Shown piece by piece: positions 1 to 4,997 of a stretch of DNA of 6,229 nucleotides. Each line of letters begins with the position of its first letter. Position 1 is the first letter of the stretch. The notes beneath the pieces are model-generated. The model saw only the letters and a list, made by a program, of their open reading frames with translations, made no database searches and had not been told where the DNA came from. Location of the stretch: assembly GCA_021795275.1 (NCBI GenBank), contig JAJYPO010000134.1, forward strand, positions 1 to 6,229. The letters are read 5' to 3'. The position numbers were made by a program, and so were the translations under genes. This DNA is from Nitrospirota bacterium (GTDB taxonomy: Bacteria > Nitrospirota_A > Leptospirillia > Leptospirillales > Leptospirillaceae).

Positions 1-550
1 CAAAATGGCGCGATTCGTCACGGGTCAGAAAATGAAGGAGTTTGACCAGAACCGGTTCGGCGACATGTCTCGCGAGACTCTGGTAATAAAGCTGGGTGGC
101 CTTTTCCTGGAGGAAGGCATAGGTGCAGACTTGGAGAAGGCCCTTGTAACCAACCAGAAATTCCTTTTGGCTCTCAATGATCATCTGTTCCGACAGGCGG
201 TCCCAGTCGGGCTCGATTTCGGCATGGACCTGGTAGAGGGCCAGGGCCTGGGCATGGCGGTCCTCCTCCAGCCCCCACCGGGAGACGAAATGGAAGAGCT
301 CCCGGTTATGCATGGCCTCCTCCTGACAGGGGGAATTGACGGGAAAAAGCGCGGCGTACTCCGCGCAATATCCCGGCGTGTAATCCTCGACATGGGTCAC
401 GAAGACGACGGCCTGTTTCTGTCCTTCGGTGAGAAGATCCGGCCGTATTTCCGGCCAGGGAACACTTTTGAAGCGGTTCCAGTTGGCGTCGTCGGCAAGT
501 TCGTTATAGGTGGTGACGTGGTTTCGAAGCGTTGCAAGGGGAAGACGCAC
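1..550 (-). CDS. Acyl-ACP desaturase family protein (ferritin-like diiron), N-terminal part, runs off the left edge
   Basis: A frame open from a GTG at 550 to the window edge gives 183 residues that look like the soluble acyl-[acyl carrier protein] desaturases (FA_desaturase_2), which introduce a double bond into acyl-ACP using O2 and reduced ferredoxin. The diagnostic pieces are VEDYTPGY (54-61), EEDRH (95-99), FLQEKAT (146-152) and DESRH (178-182). Aligned by eye with the castor delta-9 enzyme they supply all six iron ligands: E55, E96, H99, E149, E179 and H182. The start is well fixed: an in-frame TGA lies two codons upstream, and AAGGA sits 6 bases before the GTG. An ATG at 557 is in the wrong frame. 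The C-terminal part is outside the window. Family assignment is strong. Chain length, double-bond position and even the exact substrate are not readable, and a related diiron oxidase role remains possible. Confidence 0.87.
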   Translation of the reverse strand, partial: MRLPLATLRNHVTTYNELADDANWNRFKSVPWPEIRPDLLTEGQKQAVVFVTHVEDYTPGYCAEYAALFPVNSPCQEEAMHNRELFHFVSRWGLEEDRHAQALALYQVHAEIEPDWDRLSEQMIIESQKEFLVGYKGLLQVCTYAFLQEKATQLYYQSLARHVAEPVLVKLLHFLTRDESRHF

Positions 551-574
551 GAATCATCCTTCACTACGGGACAG

Positions 575-600
575 GGACCCCGCAAAGGTCCGGAACGGAC
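575..600 (-). promoter_or_regulatory. Two overlapping small hairpins in the desaturase leader
   Basis: In the likely 5' leader of the desaturase gene, two inverted repeats share bases. One pairs 596-600 with 588-592 around a 3-base loop. The other pairs 587-591 with 575-579 around a 7-base loop. They cannot form together because bases 588-591 belong to both. No T-run or known riboswitch core accompanies them. Short GC stems arise easily by chance in GC-rich DNA, so a regulatory role is only a possibility. Confidence 0.2.
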
Positions 601-653
601 ACGATTGACAAGGGAGAAGAACGGAATTGTCCTCTCCGAAAAAGTAAACTTCT

Positions 654-719
654 ATTATTAGCATGGAGCATGCCAGAAGAGACAATCCTATTAAGATTGA
701 TTCCACAATGATTTGATAA
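654..719 (-). promoter_or_regulatory. AT-rich likely promoter region for the desaturase gene
   Basis: This stretch is clearly richer in A and T than the surrounding coding DNA and lies upstream of the desaturase start, where a promoter is needed if the preceding operon terminates. Two weak sigma-70-like pairs can be read on the minus strand. One is TTGTCT (685-680) with GCTAAT (662-657), spacer 17. The other is TTATCA (719-714) with CTTAAT (695-690), spacer 18. Each hexamer matches only about four of six consensus bases. A small dyad, GCATG-GAG-CATGC, sits at 661-673 inside the first pair. The leader would be roughly 100 bases or more. The exact start site is a guess. Confidence 0.3.
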
Positions 720-752
720 GGAAGGATCTATCGGGGAGAGACCGGGGTGTTA

Positions 753-800
753 CATAACGGAATCCCTCGGTTTCCGTTATGAATCATCGGGAGATCCCGA
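753..800. repeat. Two adjacent inverted repeats in the cobM/desaturase gap
   Basis: A perfect 10-base inverted repeat pairs CATAACGGAA (753-762) with TTCCGTTATG (772-781) around a 9-base loop. Six bases on, a second dyad reads TCGGGA-GA-TCCCGA (787-800). Neither is followed by a T-run on either strand, so neither is a standard intrinsic terminator. They lie after the cobM stop and upstream of the AT-rich region in front of the desaturase gene. They could be an operator, a 3'-end stabilising hairpin pair for the cob transcript, or a Rho-associated end. The repeats are seen directly; the role is not. Confidence 0.5.
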
Positions 801-827
801 CAGAGGCCAGGAGGGGACGGGGAGGCG

Positions 828-857
828 AAAAAAACCGAACGGAGGCCGGACCCCGTC
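828..857 (-). terminator. Possible intrinsic terminator of the rib-cob operon
   Basis: On the minus strand, a stem begins within the cobM stop codon: bases 857-851 pair with 844-838 (seven pairs, two of them G-U) around a 6-base loop (850-845). Three bases (CGG, 837-835) separate the stem from a run of seven T (834-828), the longest T-run found in this gap. Position and T-run fit a terminator for the operon. The stem is short and contains wobble pairs, so termination may be partial, or may be helped by the dyads further downstream. Confidence 0.42.
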
Positions 858-1668
858 AAGGAGGAGTGGGAGAAGAATCGGATCCCTCGCGGAAGCCGTG
901 GGTGAAATCGGCGGCATAGAGACGACTCCGGGCGGATTTCCTGAGCTCCGGATCGAGGGCCTCTCCCAGAATCAGGAGGGCCTGCCGCATGATGCGCGCC
1001 TTGCGGACCTCTCCCGCGATGGAGGAGAGCGTTCCCCGGCAGATGACTTCGTTGTCCCAGCTCGCCCGGGCCACCACGGCGGCAGGAGTCATGGGATCCC
1101 GGACCGTCAGGAGTTGGGCCACCAGTTCCTCGATCCGGTCGATCGAGAGGAAGATGACCAGGGTCGCCCCGTGGGCGGCCAGGGCCTCGATCTCTTCCCC
1201 CGGAGGCATGGGGGTCCTCCCTGCCGTCCGCGTCAGGATCACGGTCTGGCTGACCTCGGGAAGGGTCAGCTCCATCCGGAGCGCGGCCGCCGCGGCAAAG
1301 ACCGAGGAGACCCCGGGCACCACCTCCCAGGGGATCTTCCGCGCGTCAAGTTCGGTCGTCATCTCGGCCATGGCCCCGAAGATGGAGGGGTCCCCGGAGG
1401 CAAGCCGGACAACGATTTCGTTCTTTGCCACTCCTTCGAGGAGGTGGCTTATAATCTGCTCGCGCGTAAGACCGGCAGAGTCGACCCAGAGACCCCGATC
1501 GTTCAATTCATGCAGCGCCTCTTCCGGAACGAGGCTTCCGGCAAAGACGATTTTGTCGGCCTCTCCCAGAATTCTGGCCCCCCTGACCGTCAGGAGGTCG
1601 GGATCCCCCGGACCTGCTCCGATAAAGTAGACCCGACCCCGCTCTGTCTTTTTGATCATCCTAGCCAT
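856..1668 (-). CDS. cobM: Precorrin-4 C11-methyltransferase (CobM/CbiF type)
   Basis: This 270-residue protein is an SAM-dependent tetrapyrrole methylase that methylates C-11 of precorrin-4 (aerobic route) or cobalt-precorrin-4 (anaerobic route) in cytosolic corrin-ring synthesis. The family motifs are clear: GAGPGDP (17-23), AGSLVP (43-48), SGDPSIFGA (91-99), VVPGVSS (116-122) and the subgroup-specific LTLPEVSQTVILTR (134-147), followed by GRTP and a conserved RASW stretch. Length is normal; the last 15 or so residues are a poorly conserved polar, proline-containing tail. The ATG at 1668 overlaps the stop of the upstream membrane-protein gene as TGATG, with GGAGG 6 bases before it. It is the last gene of the cluster. 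The sequence does not show whether the substrate carries cobalt, so the symbol cbiF would be equally defensible. Confidence 0.94.
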   Translation of the reverse strand: MARMIKKTERGRVYFIGAGPGDPDLLTVRGARILGEADKIVFAGSLVPEEALHELNDRGLWVDSAGLTREQIISHLLEGVAKNEIVVRLASGDPSIFGAMAEMTTELDARKIPWEVVPGVSSVFAAAAALRMELTLPEVSQTVILTRTAGRTPMPPGEEIEALAAHGATLVIFLSIDRIEELVAQLLTVRDPMTPAAVVARASWDNEVICRGTLSSIAGEVRKARIMRQALLILGEALDPELRKSARSRLYAADFTHGFREGSDSSPTPP

Positions 1669-2177
1669 CAGGCACCTCCCTTTCCGCCGGTCTCAGTGTC
1701 GACGACCCTTTTCCAGAAGACGACACGGGTGATGAAGAATCCCGACAGGGCGAAGGAGACGATCCCGATCCACGAGACCCCTCCGTGCAGGAGCCAGATG
1801 GCCGTCCCGTAGAGAAGGATGCCGGCGGCATATCCTCCCACGACGAGCGTCCTTCGGGGGTGACGGACCGCGGGTGGCCGTTCAAGTGCGAACCGGTCGG
1901 CCCTTTCGAGCATCTCCCGGTAATGGCCGGGGAAGTTCTCGAAGAGAAAAAACTGGTAACGGGCATGGAGCAGGGAGAGGAGGGCCCCCATCAATCCGAT
2001 GGTCATCTCCCGGGTGAAGGCCATGACCGTCAGGGTGTGCCGCTGCCACTCGATGGTCGAGAGCAGAAAAACCCCGATCATGCCGACCATCCCCAGAAGC
2101 GCCGAACTGGGAAGGAAATAGCGCTGGACATAGCGGACCGCCGCCTCGCGGTCCCGGTTGGCGGGAGACAGAACCAT
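1668..2177 (-). CDS. Uncharacterised four-helix membrane protein within the cobalamin gene pair
   Basis: I do not recognise a family for this 169-residue protein. Hydrophobic segments at about residues 21-43, 58-79, 110-130 and 134-154 suggest four membrane helices; the second is the weakest and is flanked by charged residues. Basic residues cluster in the N-terminus (R8, R10, R15, R19), the 80-109 loop (ending HPRR) and the C-terminal end (R151, K156, R157), which predicts both ends and the long loop in the cytoplasm. There is no signal peptide, cysteine motif or His-rich metal-binding stretch. The start is uncertain: ATG at 2177 overlaps the cobI stop as TGATG, while an in-frame GTG at 2180 and TTG at 2189 are alternatives, and none has a well-spaced ribosome site. 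The end overlaps cobM by one base. Its lock-step position suggests co-translation with the methyltransferases; transport or anchoring is speculation. It does not look like CbiM, CbiQ or CbtA. Confidence 0.78.
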   Translation of the reverse strand: MVLSPANRDREAAVRYVQRYFLPSSALLGMVGMIGVFLLSTIEWQRHTLTVMAFTREMTIGLMGALLSLLHARYQFFLFENFPGHYREMLERADRFALERPPAVRHPRRTLVVGGYAAGILLYGTAIWLLHGGVSWIGIVSFALSGFFITRVVFWKRVVDTETGGKGGA

Positions 2178-2950
2178 CACCTCAACCAACCATTTTTTCT
2201 GACCACCAGAAGCGACATGTAAGGGACCGAATCGGGGGAGAGCTCGTCTAAGGTCCGGCTGACCCGCTCTTCGGGACGGCCGACCATCGAGACGAAGGCT
2301 GTGCGGTCGAGAAGCTTTTTCCTTTCCAGGAGATCCCGGACCGGACCGAAGACCTTGTTGATCTTCATCAGGACCACCACTTCGAACCGGTCAAGGACGG
2401 ACTCGATCTCGGAGGGATCGTAGACGGCCGGAAGGATGGCCAGCCGCTCGGATCCCTGGACCAGGGGTTCGACAAGGCGGCCTGCCGCGGCAGAATAGGA
2501 GGTCACGCCTGGAACGACCTCCACCGGGAGGGGAGAACGAAGGGAAAAGAGTCCGGTCAGAAGGTTCCCGAAGGTCGAGTAGAACAGGATGTCTCCTATG
2601 GCCACGAAGGCCACGTCTCCCCGGGAGAGGGCTCCGAGCAGAATCTCCCCGTTTGTCTTCCTGGCCTCCCTGAGGACGGTTTCGTCACGGGTCATGGGGA
2701 AGAGAAGACTTACGATTTCGGGGGAACGGTGCGCCCTGTTCCGCTCCTCGAGAATGGGCGCAATCACATCCAGGGCCATCGATCCCGCATCGGAATAGGA
2801 GGTGGGAACAGCAATGACGGGAACCTCCCGAAGAATCCGGGCGGCCTTGAGGGTCAGGAGTTCGGGATCACCCGGCCCGACCCCGATGCCGTAAAGCGTT
2901 CCCTTGAGGGGGCTTGAGCCGGAACCGTCCCACGGGATCCCGCCTGTCAT
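2177..2950 (-). CDS. cobI: Precorrin-2 C20-methyltransferase (CobI/CbiL type)
   Basis: This 257-residue SAM-dependent tetrapyrrole methylase belongs to the group that methylates C-20 of precorrin-2 (CobI) or cobalt-factor II (CbiL), an early step of corrin-ring synthesis. It opens with LYGIGVGPGDPELLTLKA (19-36) and carries IGDILFYSTF (118-127), VEVVPGVTSYSAAAGRL (143-159) and a typical closing VPYMSLLVVRK. In the second motif the usual Gly-Asp-Pro reads Gly-Asp-Ile. About 16 residues precede the usual family start. ATG at 2950 is preferred because AGGAGG lies 7 bases upstream; a GTG at 2956, which would overlap the yacG stop as GTGA, is too close to that site. The gene follows yacG by 2 bases and shares one base with the membrane-protein gene. 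Cobalt-free and cobalt-bound routes cannot be separated from this sequence. Confidence 0.92.
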   Translation of the reverse strand: MTGGIPWDGSGSSPLKGTLYGIGVGPGDPELLTLKAARILREVPVIAVPTSYSDAGSMALDVIAPILEERNRAHRSPEIVSLLFPMTRDETVLREARKTNGEILLGALSRGDVAFVAIGDILFYSTFGNLLTGLFSLRSPLPVEVVPGVTSYSAAAGRLVEPLVQGSERLAILPAVYDPSEIESVLDRFEVVVLMKINKVFGPVRDLLERKKLLDRTAFVSMVGRPEERVSRTLDELSPDSVPYMSLLVVRKNGWLR

Positions 2951-2952
2951 GG

Positions 2953-3171
2953 TCACTCCTCCTCTTCCAGCTGTACCGCTGATTCCAGCTCCCGCGAGTG
3001 GACGAGCGTCCCCTCCCCGTCCCCTTCCCCGCTGTGGATCCGGTATTCCTCCGAAAGCCACCGGGAAAGATCAATCTTCCGGCAGCGCTCCGAACAGAAG
3101 ACGGACCGGAGCGTTTCGGGAAGCACCTGGGCGCAGACCGGGCAATGGCGGATATGGGAGATCTCAGCCAT
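2953..3171 (-). CDS. yacG: YacG-like zinc-binding protein (putative DNA gyrase inhibitor)
   Basis: This 72-residue protein has the YacG (DUF329) layout: a four-cysteine zinc site, C10-x2-C13 and C26-x3-C30, followed by the hallmark KIDLSRWLSEEYRI (32-45), and an acidic low-complexity tail ending in a run of glutamates. In E. coli YacG binds GyrB and inhibits gyrase; that is known of the family and not shown here. The length fits the family (about 65 residues in E. coli). ATG at 3171 overlaps the end of ribE by 8 bases and has GGAGG 6 bases upstream. The frame also extends upstream to 3252, but that part is antisense-like filler inside ribE. In many Proteobacteria yacG sits with coaE and pilD; here it is embedded between riboflavin and cobalamin genes. 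Confidence 0.89.
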   Translation of the reverse strand: MAEISHIRHCPVCAQVLPETLRSVFCSERCRKIDLSRWLSEEYRIHSGEGDGEGTLVHSRELESAVQLEEEE

Positions 3172-3796
3172 GAAACGCCTCCGCAGGAGCCCCATCGATC
3201 TCCCGGAAGCGGTCCACATATTTCCCGACCAGGTCGAGTTCGAGATGGACACGGTCGCCAGGCTTTCGCTCTCCCAGGGTTGTGACAGTCAGTGTGTGGG
3301 GAATGATCGCAAGCTCCACCAGGGATCCCGTCCGGTCCGGACTGTCGGAAAAGGCGTTGACCGTGAGGCTGATCCCGTCGACGGTGATCGATCCCTTGGG
3401 GATCAGGTACCGGTGAAGGGGCGCCGGCACATGAAGGGAGAAGAATTCGGTGTTTCCCGAAGACCTCCGCCCTTCGATCCGCCCCAGGCAATCGACGTGG
3501 CCCAGAACGAGATGGCCTCCGAGACGGTCGGAGAGACGCATGGCCCGTTCGAGGTTGACACGTTCGCCGGGGACCATCTCGCCCATCCGGGTGACACGGA
3601 GGGTTTCGAGGGAGACATCGACCGAGAAACGGTCTTTGTCTCGCGAGACAACCGTCATGCAGGCTCCGTTGATGGCGACAGACTCGCCGGCGACCAGATC
3701 TTTGGCAAAGGCGACTCCGGTGATGGTGAGGCTCCCTCCCTGGGCTGGCACGGAAGAAAGAAGCTGGCCCGTCGTTTCGATGATTCCTGAAAACAC
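3164..3796 (-). CDS. ribE: Riboflavin synthase, alpha subunit
   Basis: This 210-residue protein catalyses the dismutation of two 6,7-dimethyl-8-ribityllumazine molecules into riboflavin and 5-amino-6-ribitylaminouracil, the last step of riboflavin synthesis. It shows the two-barrel repeat of the family: an N-terminal FSGIIE (2-7) and SVAINGACMTVV (39-50), then GHLVLGHVD (94-102), the second-barrel counterpart GSITVDGISLTVN (135-147), HTLTVTTLG (167-175) and VHLELDLVGKYVDR (183-196). GTG at 3796 is the start because it puts the conserved FSGIIE at residue 2 and has AAGGAG 7 bases upstream; the frame is open back to 3964, but that extension overlaps ribD and is not homologous. The gene follows ribD after 34 bases and overlaps yacG by 8. 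Neither ribAB nor ribH is in the window. Confidence 0.96.
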   Translation of the reverse strand: MFSGIIETTGQLLSSVPAQGGSLTITGVAFAKDLVAGESVAINGACMTVVSRDKDRFSVDVSLETLRVTRMGEMVPGERVNLERAMRLSDRLGGHLVLGHVDCLGRIEGRRSSGNTEFFSLHVPAPLHRYLIPKGSITVDGISLTVNAFSDSPDRTGSLVELAIIPHTLTVTTLGERKPGDRVHLELDLVGKYVDRFREIDGAPAEAFHG

Positions 3797-3830
3797 TCCG
3801 ACACTCCTTGCGGCAAAAAGAGAACGATTG

Positions 3831-4997
3831 TCAGCTATTATAACGCGGATTTTCCTCCGGAGGAGGGGGAAGCGTCTCCGGCCCCCAGAGATCGGCCCCG
3901 ACCAGCAGGTCGGCCCCCAGCCTCCGGACCACGGAAAAGGAAGGAATCCTGAGCGCGTCGGCAAGACGCTCCGGAGAAGGTCCCCCGATCCATCCGATCG
4001 CGTCGGACCCCCCGATCACGAGGGGAGCCAGAACGACCCGGATCCGGTCGACAAGACCTTCGGAAAAAAAGGAGGCGTTGATCCGGGATCCTCCCTCCAC
4101 AAGGACGGTGAGGGCCCCGGCGGAAGTCAGCTCCGACAGAAGTCGGAGAAGGTCGATTTCCCCCGGCCGTGTCTCCGGGAGGGCAAGAACCCGGGCCCCT
4201 TTTTTCTCAAGGGCCGCGATGGCCTCCTTATGACAGCCTTTTCCCACGACGACCCAGACCGGCCCGCCCCCCTGCTCCCTGAAGAGGCGGGAGGCGGGGG
4301 AGAGGCGTCCCGATGAGTCGAGGATGACGCGAATGGGCTGGTGGGCCCGGGACCGTCCCGTCCTGGTCGTCAGCCGGGGATCGTCCTTTTCGGCTGTACG
4401 GATCCCCACCACGATCGCATCGTGGGTATCGCGGAGGCGATGGGCATACCGGAGCGATTCTTCCCCAGATATCCATTGGGAATCCCCGGTTGAGGTCGCA
4501 ATCTTTCCGTCCAGGCTCATGGCGCCCTTCAGGGTCACAAAGGGACGACCCTGGCGGATGAGGGAGGCAAAGCCGCGGTTTTGTTCGAAGGCCTCCCGGG
4601 TCAGAAGGCCGCTCGTGACTTCCACCCCCTTCCCCCTGAGCCTCCGGATCCCCTCTCCGAAGACCTTGGGATTGGGGTCCTTCATGGAAAGGACCACCCG
4701 CTTCACTCCCGCATTCAGAATGACCTCGGTGCAAGGCGGTGTCCGCTTTCCGGTATGGCAGCAAGGCTCGAGATTGACGTAAAGGGTGGCCCCCCGAGCC
4801 TTTTCCCCGGCGGCCCGGAGCGCCACGACCTCGGCGTGGTCATGGCCGGCCTTCTGGTGATGGCCCTCTCCCACGGTGTGGCCGTCACGGACGACCACGG
4901 CCCCCACCATCGGATTGGGCGCCACCGTGTCCCGTCCCTGCCAGGCAAGGGTGAGCGCCCGCCGCAAAAAGCGAAGGTCGTCCTGGGAGGGGCTCAC
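3831..4997 (-). CDS. ribD: Bifunctional diaminohydroxyphosphoribosylaminopyrimidine deaminase / 5-amino-6-(5-phosphoribosylamino)uracil reductase
   Basis: RibD performs two consecutive steps of riboflavin synthesis: zinc-dependent deamination of the pyrimidine ring and NADPH-dependent reduction of the ribosyl side chain. The N-terminal deaminase (about 1-145) has APNPMVGAVVV (26-36), H54-A-E56 and PCCHTGKRTPPC (78-89), giving zinc ligands H54, C80 and C89 with E56 as the catalytic acid. The reductase domain starts with VTLKGAMSLDGKIAT (154-168), followed by GDSQWIS (171-177), a DAIVVGIRT strand and LVEGG near the C-terminus. The total of 388 residues is slightly longer than the typical 360 to 370 because of a proline-rich tail. 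GTG at 4997 overlaps the glyS stop as GTGA, with a GGAG 6 bases upstream. ribE follows 34 bases later. Confidence 0.97.
   Translation of the reverse strand: MSPSQDDLRFLRRALTLAWQGRDTVAPNPMVGAVVVRDGHTVGEGHHQKAGHDHAEVVALRAAGEKARGATLYVNLEPCCHTGKRTPPCTEVILNAGVKRVVLSMKDPNPKVFGEGIRRLRGKGVEVTSGLLTREAFEQNRGFASLIRQGRPFVTLKGAMSLDGKIATSTGDSQWISGEESLRYAHRLRDTHDAIVVGIRTAEKDDPRLTTRTGRSRAHQPIRVILDSSGRLSPASRLFREQGGGPVWVVVGKGCHKEAIAALEKKGARVLALPETRPGEIDLLRLLSELTSAGALTVLVEGGSRINASFFSEGLVDRIRVVLAPLVIGGSDAIGWIGGPSPERLADALRIPSFSVVRRLGADLLVGADLWGPETLPPPPEENPRYNS

Noticed and set aside
181..585. Two short minus-strand open frames (181-393 and 397-585) as small genes.
   Set aside because: They are in a different frame from the desaturase coding sequence that covers most of the same bases, and their products are low-complexity and unlike any family.
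5..661. Open frame of 218 codons on the plus strand at the left edge.
   Set aside because: It lies opposite the acyl-ACP desaturase frame, which has all its metal ligands and a good ribosome site. The plus-strand product matches nothing I recognise.
551..855. A small RNA, tRNA or short gene in the gap between cobM and the desaturase gene.
   Set aside because: No tRNA cloverleaf, no riboswitch core and no short frame with a good ribosome site was seen; only dyads, a terminator-like stem and an AT-rich promoter-like stretch.
898..1812. Open frame of about 300 codons on the plus strand opposite cobM.
   Set aside because: It is antisense to a protein with full family motifs. Its translation is rich in Gly, Pro, Arg and Asp with no recognisable domain, as expected for a shadow frame in GC-rich DNA.
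1585..2890. Similar stretches near 1590-1620 and 2850-2885 suggesting a direct repeat.
   Set aside because: Both encode the GxGPGDPxLLT motif at the start of two related SAM-dependent methylases, so the similarity is explained by protein homology.
3837..3842. Perfect TATAAT hexamer on the minus strand at the end of ribD, upstream of ribE, as an internal promoter.
   Set aside because: It encodes the Tyr-Asn near the RibD C-terminus, no -35-like hexamer exists at 16-18 bases upstream (that stretch is pyrimidine-rich with CTCCTC), and there is no extended -10 TG. It remains a weak possibility only.
3797..3964. N-terminal extension of ribE back to 3964.
   Set aside because: The extension overlaps the ribD C-terminus, has no homology to riboflavin synthase, and the GTG at 3796 with AAGGAG places the conserved FSGIIE at the expected N-terminus.
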